Below, in pieces: positions 29,435-38,252 of a stretch of 64,000 nucleotides of DNA. The stretch is from Chakrabartia godavariana (GTDB taxonomy: Bacteria > Pseudomonadota > Alphaproteobacteria > Sphingomonadales > Sphingomonadaceae), in assembly GCA_005518185.1 (NCBI GenBank), contig RKSN01000002.1, positions 962,614 through 1,026,613 on the forward strand. Direction: 5' to 3'. The position numbers were made by a program, and so were the translations under genes. Under the pieces are notes generated by a model. It was not told where the DNA came from. It worked only from the letters and a program-made list of their open reading frames with translations, and made no database searches. Position 1 is the first letter of the stretch. Each line of letters begins with the position of its first letter.

Positions 29435-30307
29435 TCACCCCCGCACGATTTCCCTCACCACCTTCTCACAGCTCTCTTCCCAGCGCGGCAGCCTGATCCC
29501 CCAGTCCTCGTTGATGCGTGTGCAGTCGAGCACCGAGTTGGCGGGGCGTTTGGCGGGCGTGGGATAGTCAGCGGTGGTGATGCGCTTGATGGTAGCGCTG
29601 GGGCCACCGGCGGCGCTGGAGGCGGCCATGATGGCGGCGGCGAACTCGGCCCAGCTGGCGTCGCCCTGCGGGCCCAGATGATAGAGGCGGTTCGGGGAGT
29701 CGCCGTTCTCGGCCAGTCCCTTTGCCAGCGTCCAGAGCGCGGGCGCGATGTCCTCGGCGGCGGTCGGGCGGCCGCGCTGGTCATGGACCACGCCGATCTC
29801 GTCACGGGTCTCGGCCAGCCGCAGCATGGTCTTTGCAAAGTTGGCGCCATGAACCGCGTAGACCCAGGACAGGCGCACCGTCACAGCCTGCGGGTGCGCG
29901 GCGGCGACGGCTAGTTCGCCTTCAAGCTTGGACTGGCCATAGACGCCGGTGGGGCCAGTCGCGTCGTCCTCCAGATAGGGCCCGGCCTTGGTGCCGTCGA
30001 ACACGAAGTCGGTCGAGAGGTGGATAAACGCGGCGCCGATCTCCTGCGCGGCTTTGGCGGCCGCAGCAGGCCCATCGCGGTTGAGCGCGAACGCGGCATC
30101 GGCCTCGCTCTCGGCCCGGTCGACCGCGGTATAGGCGGCGGCGTTGATCACGATTTCGGGTCGGTGCGCGGCAATGGCCGCGCGCACGCTGTCCGGGTCG
30201 GCCAGATCGATCTCGGGCCGACCAAGTGCTGTGGCGTTAATGTCGCCCGCACTTTGCATCAGCGCATGCGCGACCTGCCCGCTCGACCCGAGGATCAGCG
30301 CCTTCAC
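29435..30307 (-). CDS. rfbD: dTDP-4-dehydrorhamnose reductase
   Basis: RfbD reduces dTDP-4-dehydro-L-rhamnose to dTDP-L-rhamnose with NADPH, the last step of rhamnose activation. From the GTG at 30307 the protein has 290 residues. The N-terminal [17 protein letters not shown] (GxxGQVG-type) is NADPH binding, and [20 protein letters not shown] is the strongest family signature. STDFVFDG and the catalytic YGQSKLEGE are also present. The start overlaps the rfbB stop by GTGA. An upstream reading frame to 30361 exists inside rfbB but lacks a plausible start. It is the last gene of the rfbACBD operon. Confidence 0.95.
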   Translation of the reverse strand: MKALILGSSGQVAHALMQSAGDINATALGRPEIDLADPDSVRAAIAAHRPEIVINAAAYTAVDRAESEADAAFALNRDGPAAAAKAAQEIGAAFIHLSTDFVFDGTKAGPYLEDDATGPTGVYGQSKLEGELAVAAAHPQAVTVRLSWVYAVHGANFAKTMLRLAETRDEIGVVHDQRGRPTAAEDIAPALWTLAKGLAENGDSPNRLYHLGPQGDASWAEFAAAIMAASSAAGGPSATIKRITTADYPTPAKRPANSVLDCTRINEDWGIRLPRWEESCEKVVREIVRG

Positions 30308-31374
30308 TTGGTCGTACCCAGCCGCTCGCCCGCATAGCGCGCGTCCCGCAGCGGGCGCCACCAGTCCTCGTTCGTCAGATACCAGTCGATCGTGCGGGCA
30401 AGCCCGGTGTCGAAGTCGACCGTCTGGGTCCAGCCAAGCTCTGCCTTCAGCTTGGAGCAGTCGATCGCATAGCGCCGGTCATGGCCGGGCCGGTCGGTCA
30501 CAAAGGTGATGAGGTTACGACGGCTGTTGGTCGAGCGCGGCGGCACGCGCGCATCGAGCAGGTCGCAGATCGTCTCCACCACCTCAAGGTTCGTCCGCTC
30601 CGCCTCGCCGCCGACATTGTAGCTTTCGCCGACGCGGCCCTCCATCATGATCGTGACCAGCGCTGCCGCATGATCCTCAACGAACAGCCAGTCGCGGATG
30701 TTCTCGCCCTTGCCGTAAACCGGCAGCGGCTTTTCCTCGAGCGCGTTCAGGATCACCAGAGGGATCAGCTTTTCCGGGAAGTGATAGGGGCCGTAATTGT
30801 TGGAGCAGTTGGAGAGCACGACCGGCAGGCCATAGGTGTGGTTCCAGGCGCGCACAAAGTGGTCCGACGCGGCCTTGGACGCCGAGTAAGGCGAGGACGG
30901 CTTGTACGAGGTTTCCTCGGTGAAGATGCCGCTGTCGAACGGCAGGTCACCGAACACCTCATCGGTCGAGATATGGTGGAAGCGGAAGGCGTCGCGCGTG
31001 TCCCCTTCGAGGCTCTTCCAGTGATCGAGCGCCGCCTGCAGCAGCGTGACCGTGCCAACGACATTGGTCTCGACGAACACACCCGGCCCGTCGATCGAGC
31101 GGTCAACATGGCTTTCGGCGGCCAGATGCATGATCCGGCCGACCTTCTCTTCGGCAAGGATGCGGCGCATGGCCTCGCCATCGCAGATGTCGGCCTGATG
31201 GAAGACGTAGTCGGGCGATGCCTCAATGGGGGCCAAAGACGCCAGACAGCCCGAGTAGGTCAGCTTGTCGACATTGACGACGCGGAAGCTGCCTTGTGCG
31301 ATAAGATGGCGGCACACCGCCGACCCGATGAACCCGGCACCGCCGGTGACCATCACCACCGTCTTGTCTGTCAT
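30304..31374 (-). CDS. rfbB: dTDP-glucose 4,6-dehydratase
   Basis: RfbB converts dTDP-glucose to dTDP-4-keto-6-deoxyglucose. The 356-residue SDR protein starts with [19 protein letters not shown], and has [15 protein letters not shown], the catalytic Thr-Asp-Glu in [11 protein letters not shown] and [15 protein letters not shown] with Tyr and Lys. [18 protein letters not shown] follows. These residues are the canonical signature of the dehydratase. It sits third in rfbACBD, three bases after rfbC's stop on the other side and overlapping rfbD, which indicates strong coupling. Confidence 0.97.
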   Translation of the reverse strand: MTDKTVVMVTGGAGFIGSAVCRHLIAQGSFRVVNVDKLTYSGCLASLAPIEASPDYVFHQADICDGEAMRRILAEEKVGRIMHLAAESHVDRSIDGPGVFVETNVVGTVTLLQAALDHWKSLEGDTRDAFRFHHISTDEVFGDLPFDSGIFTEETSYKPSSPYSASKAASDHFVRAWNHTYGLPVVLSNCSNNYGPYHFPEKLIPLVILNALEEKPLPVYGKGENIRDWLFVEDHAAALVTIMMEGRVGESYNVGGEAERTNLEVVETICDLLDARVPPRSTNSRRNLITFVTDRPGHDRRYAIDCSKLKAELGWTQTVDFDTGLARTIDWYLTNEDWWRPLRDARYAGERLGTTK

Positions 31375-31377
31375 GTC

Positions 31378-31929
31378 TTAAAAGCCTGTCACTTGTTCGC
31401 TGAGGAGGGGGGCGTCGCGATCCTTGGCCGAGAGCAGATCGGGGTCGACGGCCACCGGCCAGGCGACACCGATCGCGGGATCGTCCCAGCGGATCGAGCG
31501 GTCGCACGCGGGTGCATAGGGGGCGGTCACCTTATACTGGACCTCGCAATCAGGCTCGAGCGTCTGGAACGCATGGCCGAACCCCTTGGGCACGAGGATC
31601 TGGTTGCCGGTCGCGGCATCGAGGATGAGGCTGACCCATTGGCCACGCGTCGGCGAACCTGTGCGCAGATCGACCGCCACGTCGAACACCCGGCCGCGCG
31701 TGCAGCGCACCAGCTTGTCCTGCGCCATCGGCGGCGCCTGGTAATGGATGCCGCGCAGCGTGCCGACCGCTGCCGAGAGCGAGTGGTTGTCCTGCACGAA
31801 GTCAAGGTCGATCCCATGTTCGGCCAAGGCCGAGCGCTTCCACGTCTCGCTGAAGAAGCCGCGCGCATCGCCGAAGCGCGCGGGGATGATCTCATAGACG
31901 CCATCGAGGCCGAGCGCGCGAACCTGCAT
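31378..31929 (-). CDS. rfbC: dTDP-4-dehydrorhamnose 3,5-epimerase
   Basis: RfbC epimerises C3 and C5 of the 4-keto sugar. The 183-residue cupin-fold protein begins [20 protein letters not shown] and carries RGFFSETW, VQDNHSLSAAVGTLRGIHYQ with the conserved His, and VRCTRGRVFDVAVDLR. The ATG shares a base with the rfbA stop (TGATG). A longer frame begins at 32052 inside rfbA, but its first 41 residues are arginine-rich shadow sequence. Most of the C-terminal active-site residues (KGFGHAFQTL) are present. Confidence 0.95.
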   Translation of the reverse strand: MQVRALGLDGVYEIIPARFGDARGFFSETWKRSALAEHGIDLDFVQDNHSLSAAVGTLRGIHYQAPPMAQDKLVRCTRGRVFDVAVDLRTGSPTRGQWVSLILDAATGNQILVPKGFGHAFQTLEPDCEVQYKVTAPYAPACDRSIRWDDPAIGVAWPVAVDPDLLSAKDRDAPLLSEQVTGF

Positions 31930-32801
31930 CAGAGCCCGTCCGCAACCGCGCTCAGATAGCGCGCATAGCCGGTCTTGCCCATCTCGCTCGCGCGGGCGCG
32001 CAGGGCGCCTGCGTCGATCCAGCCGTTCACGAAGGCGATCTCTTCGGGACACATGATCTTGATGCCCTGCCGCTGCTCGACCGTGCGCACGAACGAGGAG
32101 GCATCGTGCAGGCTGTCATGCGTGCCGGTATCGAGCCAGGCAAATCCGCGGCCCATCGGCACGACATTGAGGTCGCCGCGTTCGAGATAGACCTTGTTGA
32201 CGTCGGTGATCTCAAGCTCGCCGCGCGCCGAGGGCTTCAGGTTGGCGGCAATATCGAGCACGTCATTGTCGTAATAATAGAGCCCGGTCACCGCCCAGAA
32301 GGATTTGGGGGCGGCCGGCTTCTCCTCGATCGAGCGTGCGGTGAAACTGCCGGGGTCGAACTCGACCACGCCGTAGCGCTCGGGATCCTCGACGCGATAG
32401 GCAAAGACGGTCGCGCCGGTCTCAAGCCCGGCGGCCTGCTGGCACATCGCGCCCAGCCCCGCGCCGTGGAAGATGTTGTCGCCCAGGATCAGGCACGCCG
32501 TGTCATCGCCGACAAAGTCCGCACCGATGATGAAGGCCTGCGCCAGACCATCGGGCGACGGCTGCTCGGCATAGCTCAGCTCAATCCCGAACTGGCTGCC
32601 ATCGCCCAGCAGCTGCCGGAACATCGGCAGATCACGCGGGGTCGAGATGATCAGGATCTCCCGAATGCCCGACAGCATCAGGACACTCAGCGGATAATAG
32701 ATCATCGGCTTGTCGTAGACCGGCAGAATCTGCTTCGACACACCGATCGTCGCCGGATACAGCCGCGTCCCGCTGCCCCCCGCCAAAATAATGCCCTTCA
32801 T
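31929..32801 (-). CDS. rfbA: Glucose-1-phosphate thymidylyltransferase
   Basis: RfbA makes dTDP-glucose from glucose-1-phosphate and dTTP, entering the rhamnose pathway. The 290-residue protein has [20 protein letters not shown] (nucleotide binding), [20 protein letters not shown], and [17 protein letters not shown]. It then has LGDNIFHG and [20 protein letters not shown]. It is the first gene of rfbACBD, transcribed leftwards, with its promoter in the 178-bp gap up to the PEP-CTERM gene's terminator. dTDP-rhamnose would feed an O-antigen or exopolysaccharide, consistent with the neighbouring flippase and ligase genes. Confidence 0.97.
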   Translation of the reverse strand: MKGIILAGGSGTRLYPATIGVSKQILPVYDKPMIYYPLSVLMLSGIREILIISTPRDLPMFRQLLGDGSQFGIELSYAEQPSPDGLAQAFIIGADFVGDDTACLILGDNIFHGAGLGAMCQQAAGLETGATVFAYRVEDPERYGVVEFDPGSFTARSIEEKPAAPKSFWAVTGLYYYDNDVLDIAANLKPSARGELEITDVNKVYLERGDLNVVPMGRGFAWLDTGTHDSLHDASSFVRTVEQRQGIKIMCPEEIAFVNGWIDAGALRARASEMGKTGYARYLSAVADGL

Positions 32802-32929
32802 CCAACGTTCCTGTCGCACGAGTCCCTGACTGTCGAAGGCTTGTACGGGGCGGCAGGTGCCGGGCAGGCGAACGGGGCATTAATTATTGGTCAGATAGCG
32901 TTTGGGCGGCGTGACATAGGCAAAGAAAA

Positions 32930-32955
32930 AGCCGCGACGCAGGCGCGTCGCGGCT
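32930..32955 (-). terminator. Intrinsic terminator of the PEP-CTERM gene
   Basis: An 11-bp stem, AGCCGCGACGC with GCGTCGCGGCT, is separated by a 4-nt loop and is followed on the minus strand by TTTTTC. It lies 24 bp after the PEP-CTERM stop. The remainder of the gap to rfbA holds no gene and should contain the rfb promoter. Confidence 0.88.
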
Positions 32956-32979
32956 CAATTCTGTCAGCGGTCAGAGCGC

Positions 32980-33711
32980 TTAGGCGTAGACAACCGTGGT
33001 CTTGCCCTTGCGCGAACGCATGGAGGCACCGACCAGACCAAAGCCGAGGAGCATCAGGCCCCATGCGGCCGGTTCCGGCACCGACGTGATCGAGAAGGCG
33101 AAGTGATCGCTGCTGTTGCCGCGGGCAATGCCTGCGCCGGTCTTTGCGATCATGTCCTGGAAATCAGCCGTGATCTTCAACCGGTAGGTGCCCGCGCCCA
33201 GTGCCTGCGACACCGAACCAACGCCCGTCGCCGGGAGCTGAAGACCACCGCCAAAGAGGGGGCCGAAAGCGGGCTGAATGGCGTTGGGCGCCGAGAGGTC
33301 CCAGTTCGCCGTGAGGTTGCCCGAGCTGGTCAGCGTGAAGAGGTAATCGAACACATATTTGCCGGCCTTTGCGCTGGCGCTGATGCCATTGGTGAGGTTG
33401 GCAATCGACGTCGTTGACGTGGCGTCAAACAGGAAATCACCCGGCGTGGCGAAAGCAACGGCGACCGAAGTCTGGGCGTTGGCCTGACCGTTCGCAGTGT
33501 TCTTCGCCGAGCTCTGCACGTTGAAGGCGTTCGTAGGAAGCACCGCATAGGTGGTGGTGGTCGAGTCAGCGTCCGTGCCGCCGCCTGCGCCGCCAACGGT
33601 GGCTTCCGTGGCTGCCGTGATCGACAGGCTGTTGAAAATGACCGCCGCCATAGCTGGCGCGGAGGCTCCGGCGAGCGCGAGAGCGGCTGTGGTCGCAATG
33701 AACTTTTTCAT
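32980..33711 (-). CDS. PEP-CTERM sorting-domain surface protein
   Basis: This 243-residue exported protein has a signal peptide (MKKFIATTAALALAGASAPA, likely cut at AMA-A), a Ser/Thr/Asn/Ala-rich mature part, and a C-terminal sorting signal. The signal reads VPEPAAWGLMLLGFGLVGAS followed by MRSRKGK: a PEP motif, a hydrophobic helix and a basic tail. In the known exosortase pathway the protein is cut at PEP and delivered to the envelope or exopolysaccharide matrix. No exosortase is encoded in the window. It lies between the rfb operon and an O-antigen ligase-like gene. Its 5' leader contains a predicted pseudoknot. Confidence 0.92.
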   Translation of the reverse strand: MKKFIATTAALALAGASAPAMAAVIFNSLSITAATEATVGGAGGGTDADSTTTTYAVLPTNAFNVQSSAKNTANGQANAQTSVAVAFATPGDFLFDATSTTSIANLTNGISASAKAGKYVFDYLFTLTSSGNLTANWDLSAPNAIQPAFGPLFGGGLQLPATGVGSVSQALGAGTYRLKITADFQDMIAKTGAGIARGNSSDHFAFSITSVPEPAAWGLMLLGFGLVGASMRSRKGKTTVVYA

Positions 33712-33734
33712 TTGAGTTGCCCTTGGTTACTGGC

Positions 33735-33780
33735 GGGCCTGCGCATTACCGTTTGCATCCAGGCCCCTACAGGCAAACGG
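33735..33780 (-). promoter_or_regulatory. Predicted H-type pseudoknot leader of the PEP-CTERM gene
   Basis: Read on the minus strand, two perfect stems interlock. CCGTTTGC (33780-33773) pairs with GCAAACGG (33756-33749), and GGGCCTG (33766-33760) pairs with CAGGCCC (33741-33735). The order a-b-a'-b' with loops of 6, 3 and 7 nt is the topology of a compact H-type pseudoknot. It ends 23 bases before the ATG, next to the AAGGG ribosome binding region. This is the layout of pseudoknot riboswitches that occlude translation start. It does not resemble the SAM-II or preQ1 consensus that I know. The rest of the 229-bp gap shows no gene. Confidence 0.5.
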
Positions 33781-33940
33781 GCGACTCTCATGAGTTTTGT
33801 TAATGTGTTGGTAACAATCACCGAAATGGCGGTAATGGTCAACCGTAAACGAGCCATATTGGCATGAGTTTTTTGAGGAGCGCCTGTCCCAAAACGGGAT
33901 GGACCAAAATCTGCGCGTGGAATTTGCGCGTTTCAGGCCC

Positions 33941-35587
33941 TTAGGCCGACGGGAGCCGTCCCGCCGCGTCGGCCTTTTCGCGCTGCTTCAACCGCCAGTA
34001 AAGCGCCAGAATCGCACCATAGATCATGAACAGGATGGAGTGGTTCTCTTCCTGGCTGAGCACGGTTTTGATGACGAAGAACTGCGCAAGCATGACGGCG
34101 AGCGGGAAGAGATAGCCGATCTCCTCGCTGTCGCGGTCCGTGGCGGTGTTCGTCATTTGCAGAATCTTCAGGCCAACGATGACACCGGCGGCCAGAATCG
34201 CCCCGTAGAAGATGATGAAGCCGACAATCCCGTAATCAAGCACGATGGACAGGATGTAGGTGTCGATCGTGACCTGTCCGCCCGGGGTCGTGAAGCCGAG
34301 CGCATCGGCACCGCGTCCGCCGCCAAAGCCGAAAATCGGGCTGCGCGCGAGAACAGGCGGCGCCATGTCGAACTGGATCTGGCGGGCATCATTGCTCACC
34401 TGTGAGCCGCCGCCGCCCAGAATCCGCAGGCGCAGCGCGTCGACAGACATGATCAGGATAAAGGCCGTCGCGGCGAGCGCCGGATATCCATAGGTCAGCG
34501 CCGCGCCCGTGACGTCGGTCCGGCTCGCTTTGTAGCGCCGATAGCCCCAGACGAACCCGTAGATCGCAATGCCGACAAGCAGGCCCATGAAGCCGACGCG
34601 TGCCCGCGACATGGCGATGCCCGCGATCGCTGCGACCATGCCCGCGCTCAGGAGTAGCCGCTCGCGCGTGTCCCGCGTAATCGCGAAGCGGTGCAGCAGC
34701 AGCGTGAAGCTCAGCGCCAGAAACTCGGCCAGCGCCAGCGACACCCCGAAAATGGCCTGGGAGCGGTATTCGTTCCCGCGATATGTCGGCGTGAGGATGC
34801 GTTCGACCGCTTCGTCTTCGATCTTCAGAAAGGGCGGAATGTGATTGGCCCAGAGCACCATCTTGTTGTGCTGCTCGGCAATCGCCATCAAGCTCACGAT
34901 CACGGCCGCCCAGCAGATCAGCTTGGCCCAGGAGGTCATGTAGCCCGGCTTGGAAAAGGCATAGATCGACAGGAAAAACACCGTCGTCCACGCATATTGG
35001 GAGTTGAACCAGTGCTTGTACGCCAGCACGGGATAGACCGAGAAGAAGATGGCGATCGTCTGGACCGCAAAGAAGGCGACGACGAGCTTCCAGAGAAGCG
35101 GGATGGAGTCCATCGCCTCCACGATCTCCTGCCGCATCCGGGCCGATGTCGCCAGACTGTAGAGGAAGACCGCCACCATCACGAGGCCGACGATGCGCCG
35201 CATCGACAGCCAGGGGAGGCCGGGCAGCACAATTGCCAGATAATTGGGCCACAAAAAGGTGACTGCCGTGAACGCCAGCAGCAGTTTCATTAGAGTAGCC
35301 GTCGGCGCATCCCCCGTGTCAGGGAGGATCCAGAGGATCAGCAACGCGAGAATGAGATAGGGGATAATCAGGATGATGATGAAAGCCGTCGGAAGCACCG
35401 TCCCCCAGAATCCGTAAAAGACGCCGAGGAAGATGCACATCCCGATGAACAGGGATTTGCGCAGCGCAATGGACATTGGCGCAGGTCGGCTTCGGAAGGG
35501 GGCCAGCGCCAGAAAGGGCGGCGCGAGGATCCGGCGCGCAAACCGGTCGCGCACCGTTTCTAACGCTGTCTTCGCCTTGCCGATCAT
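33941..35587 (-). CDS. O-antigen ligase/polymerase-like membrane protein
   Basis: This 548-residue protein has about 11-13 predicted membrane segments (several between residues 45 and 190 and again from 290). A large periplasmic part lies near residues 395-445 (LGGGGSQVSNDARQIQFDMA, then ARSPIFGFGGGRGADALGFT). The region GYYR...SRARVGFMG followed by a loop ending in PIFGFGGGRG resembles the O-antigen ligase/Wzy_C family. It would join or polymerise oligosaccharides on the periplasmic face. The gene is flanked by the PEP-CTERM gene and, divergently, by the flippase gene, consistent with polymer assembly. Confidence 0.82.
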   Translation of the reverse strand: MIGKAKTALETVRDRFARRILAPPFLALAPFRSRPAPMSIALRKSLFIGMCIFLGVFYGFWGTVLPTAFIIILIIPYLILALLILWILPDTGDAPTATLMKLLLAFTAVTFLWPNYLAIVLPGLPWLSMRRIVGLVMVAVFLYSLATSARMRQEIVEAMDSIPLLWKLVVAFFAVQTIAIFFSVYPVLAYKHWFNSQYAWTTVFFLSIYAFSKPGYMTSWAKLICWAAVIVSLMAIAEQHNKMVLWANHIPPFLKIEDEAVERILTPTYRGNEYRSQAIFGVSLALAEFLALSFTLLLHRFAITRDTRERLLLSAGMVAAIAGIAMSRARVGFMGLLVGIAIYGFVWGYRRYKASRTDVTGAALTYGYPALAATAFILIMSVDALRLRILGGGGSQVSNDARQIQFDMAPPVLARSPIFGFGGGRGADALGFTTPGGQVTIDTYILSIVLDYGIVGFIIFYGAILAAGVIVGLKILQMTNTATDRDSEEIGYLFPLAVMLAQFFVIKTVLSQEENHSILFMIYGAILALYWRLKQREKADAAGRLPSA

Positions 35588-35636
35588 TCGTCCACCCGCT
35601 GTTCGTCCCCCGTCCTAGACGGAGCGACTATATACT

Positions 35637-35849
35637 TCATTGCGTCGCCATTAATTCCTGTCCATCTTGATCGGAGACAGGGGGATTGACCTTGTAGTCC
35701 TCCAACGCGAGTGTCATGCGTCGCCCGTCAGAAGAACTTGGGCGCCACATGACAATGACTTTCCGCGATGACTTCTTGACCGTTTCCTGCGCCGGCCGGG
35801 ACGTTGAGGTCTTGGCCGCGTGAACCGCATCCTGCGCCTTCGCCAACAT
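35637..35849 (-). CDS. Possible small hypothetical protein
   Basis: A 70-codon open frame lies mostly in the 232-bp divergent gap between the ligase and flippase genes. The product is MLAKAQDAVHAAKTSTSRPA, then a basic KKSSRKVIVMWRPSSSDGRR and an acidic tail ending EDYKVNPPVSDQDGQELMAT. No signal peptide, membrane helix or known motif is seen. Its 5' end overlaps the flippase start on the other strand by 30 bp, and its ribosome binding site is weak. It could be a real small protein, a remnant, or chance. I do not recognise it. Confidence 0.25.
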   Translation of the reverse strand: MLAKAQDAVHAAKTSTSRPAQETVKKSSRKVIVMWRPSSSDGRRMTLALEDYKVNPPVSDQDGQELMATQ

Positions 35850-37109
35850 GTTCCCGCGCGCATGTTCAGCGTTGCGGCGACCTTTGCTACAAAGGGCTCG
35901 GCAGCCGGGCTCCAGTTCCTTCAGAGCGTCGTGCTTGGTCGTCTGCTGGGTGTTGAGGCGCTGGGCATCTATTTCTTCGCCGTCTCGGTCTATCGCATTT
36001 CAGAATCGGCCGCGCCCTGCGGCGTAACGCTGTCCACTGTCCGCGAAGTGGGCGCCGCACGGGCGACCGGCGCCTGGACCACCATCCGCCAGCTCGCGCT
36101 GCAATCTGCTCTGTTCTGCTTTGTGGCCGGGCTTGTCTTTGCGGGCGCGGTCTGGCTCGGTGCCGATCGCATCGCCAGCATGTTCGAAGGCGAGCCGCGG
36201 GCCGGCACGGCGCTCGAGTGGATGGCGCTCGCCATTGCGCCGGGATGCAGCGCGGTGGCGCTCGCCGCAGTGCTGCGCGGGCTTGGCAAACAGTCGAGCG
36301 CAAACATTCTGGGATCGATGGTCGTGCCGTTCGTGGCGACTTTGGTGTTTGTCGCCTGGACCCGCGATGAGAGCTATGTCGGCGCGGTCAAGGCCTTCAT
36401 CATCGCCCAATTCGCAGCCCTTCTGGCACTCGCCTTGTTCGTGAACCAGATCACGCGTGGGCGGGAGGACAAGACCCAGCCCGACCACAGCCTGTTCCGC
36501 GGCGCGCTGCCACTCTGGGTCGTGACAGTCGCCTCGCTTGGGAATGATTCCCTCGGCGTCGTCATGCTTGGCCTGCTCGGCACTCCGACAGACGTTGGCA
36601 TTTTCGGGGTCGCAGCCCGACTTGCCCTGCCGCTGTCCTTTCTCGGCGCGTCGATCCAGGCGGTCTACGAACCGAAATTCTCCGGGCTCTACCGAACCGG
36701 CAATTTTGTTGATCTTCAAAAGGAGTTCCGGACTTCGCTGCGCCAGTCTTTCCTGCTGGCCGTCGGCATGCTGATCTCCATGGCCTTGCTGGCCGAACCA
36801 TTGCTCCTCCTGTTTGGCGAAGCGTTCTTGCAGGCCCGTCCGGCCTTTTTCGCGATGCTGCTCGGCACCTGCGCCATGGCGGCCTTTGGCCCTTCCGGAT
36901 CGCTCATGACGATGACGCACAAGGGCCATTACAACGCCTGGATCGCCGTCGGATCGCTGCCGCTCGCCGCGCTGCTGCTCTATCTTCTGGTGCCGACCTA
37001 TGGCGGGCTGGGCGCCGCCATTGCAATCAGCGGCGCGCTGATCCTGCGGACGCTTGCCCAGGCCTGGGCAGCCGAAGTGCATCTCAAAGACCTGAAACAG
37101 GCCGGCTGA
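35820..37109 (+). CDS. Oligosaccharide flippase family protein (Wzx-like)
   Basis: This 429-residue polytopic membrane protein has about 12 predicted helices and the MOP/MATE-superfamily polysaccharide-export fold (FATKGSAAGLQFLQSVVLGR, VEALGIYFFAVSVYRISE). It should flip an undecaprenyl-linked oligosaccharide across the inner membrane. It starts with GTG at 35820 and is followed after 16 bp by the acyltransferase gene, in line with one transcript. The flippase, the ligase-like protein and the rhamnose genes together describe part of a Wzx/Wzy-type export system. Confidence 0.85.
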   Translation: MNRILRLRQHVPARMFSVAATFATKGSAAGLQFLQSVVLGRLLGVEALGIYFFAVSVYRISESAAPCGVTLSTVREVGAARATGAWTTIRQLALQSALFCFVAGLVFAGAVWLGADRIASMFEGEPRAGTALEWMALAIAPGCSAVALAAVLRGLGKQSSANILGSMVVPFVATLVFVAWTRDESYVGAVKAFIIAQFAALLALALFVNQITRGREDKTQPDHSLFRGALPLWVVTVASLGNDSLGVVMLGLLGTPTDVGIFGVAARLALPLSFLGASIQAVYEPKFSGLYRTGNFVDLQKEFRTSLRQSFLLAVGMLISMALLAEPLLLLFGEAFLQARPAFFAMLLGTCAMAAFGPSGSLMTMTHKGHYNAWIAVGSLPLAALLLYLLVPTYGGLGAAIAISGALILRTLAQAWAAEVHLKDLKQAG

Positions 37110-37125
37110 ACAGGGAGAAACGGAC

Positions 37126-38217
37126 ATGTCACGCCACGTCTTGGGAAGCTATCTGAGCGGACCCGCCGTCAGGGACAATGCGTTTGACACGATCCGGCTG
37201 CTTGCGGCCGCCTCGGTCATCCTGTCGCACGCCTTCGTGCTGGTCGGCGGACAAGAGAGCGCCGAACCCTTGTACCAACTGTCCGATGGCCAGATCACGA
37301 TCGGACGCGGCGCCGTGGCGGCCTTCTTCGTGGTCAGCGGTCTGCTCATCTCGATGAGTTTTGAACGCAGCAAATCCTGGATCAAGTTCACGATGAACCG
37401 GGCGCTGCGGCTCCTGCCCGGTCTCTGGGTCTGCGTCCTGCTGCTGGTCTTCCTGTTCGGCCCCGTCATGACCACGCTGCCCCTGTCGCAATATTTCGGC
37501 AGCAGTGAGACGATCGGCTTTTTCGGTAACGTCGTCTTCCTCGCGCGCAGCCATGCGATTGCGGGGGTGTTTGATGGTCTGCCCGGTTCGGACGCCGTCA
37601 ATGGCAGCCTCTGGACCCTGAAATATGAAGTGGCGTCCTACGTCTTTGGCGCGCTCCTACTGTGCACCGGGCGCTACAGGACGGCCATTGTCATCGCCTG
37701 CTGGATGGCCACCATGGTGGCCGCGCCCATCATCGGGGACCCGCTCGAAAAGCATGGCATCGCCTATCATGGCGCCTGGATGGTCTGGCTGTTCCGTTTC
37801 TACGGCGCGGGCATGGTGCTCTATGTCCTGCGGGACCATATCCCCGTTTCCCGCGCCGCGGCCCTGGCCTGCCTTGCCGTGGTCGTCGCGGCGACCTTCA
37901 CACCAGTCTATACCGAAGCGCTCGCGATCTTCGGTGCCTATGCGCTGATCGCGGCGGCGTTCCTGGCTTCGGGCTGGTTCAAGCGGCTGACACAGCGCGG
38001 GGATCTGTCTTACGGCGTCTACATCTACGCCTTTCCCGTGCAGCAGGCGCTCGTTCCCTTTTCCAATGAGACTGCCATCCCCTGGCTGACCAATGTCGCA
38101 CTGGCGATGCCGATCACCTTCGCGCTGGCAGGCCTGTCATGGCACTTTGTCGAACGTCCGGCCCTGTCCCTGAAAAACGGGTTTGGCGCCCGCAAAAAGG
38201 CCGCCCCGTCAGGGTGA
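37126..38217 (+). CDS. Acyltransferase 3 family membrane protein (OafA-like)
   Basis: This 363-residue integral membrane protein has about ten hydrophobic segments. The AT3 family signature R-x10-H appears as IRLLAAASVILSHAF (about residues 22-36), and FFVVSGLLISMSFER follows. Members of this family add O-acetyl or similar groups to extracytoplasmic polysaccharides using a cytoplasmic acyl donor. It sits directly after the flippase, suggesting that it modifies the exported polymer. It converges with the 2-oxoglutarate oxygenase genes, 36 bp away. Confidence 0.9.
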   Translation: MSRHVLGSYLSGPAVRDNAFDTIRLLAAASVILSHAFVLVGGQESAEPLYQLSDGQITIGRGAVAAFFVVSGLLISMSFERSKSWIKFTMNRALRLLPGLWVCVLLLVFLFGPVMTTLPLSQYFGSSETIGFFGNVVFLARSHAIAGVFDGLPGSDAVNGSLWTLKYEVASYVFGALLLCTGRYRTAIVIACWMATMVAAPIIGDPLEKHGIAYHGAWMVWLFRFYGAGMVLYVLRDHIPVSRAAALACLAVVVAATFTPVYTEALAIFGAYALIAAAFLASGWFKRLTQRGDLSYGVYIYAFPVQQALVPFSNETAIPWLTNVALAMPITFALAGLSWHFVERPALSLKNGFGARKKAAPSG

Positions 38218-38252
38218 CGACGGGCGGCCAGAAATCGCGACAGGCCGATTGA

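Noticed and set aside
30481..31959. 492-codon open frame opposite rfbB and rfbC
   Set aside because: It runs antisense across two well-conserved genes and shows no family resemblance.
31930..32052. N-terminal extension of rfbC into rfbA
   Set aside because: The first 41 residues are an arginine-rich shadow. The ATG at 31929 gives the conserved epimerase start and a TGATG overlap with rfbA.
33799..33815. CtrA-like half-sites (TTAA-N7-GTAA) upstream of the PEP-CTERM gene
   Set aside because: One position departs from the consensus and the site is isolated. It may be chance in an AT-richer leader, so it was not annotated.
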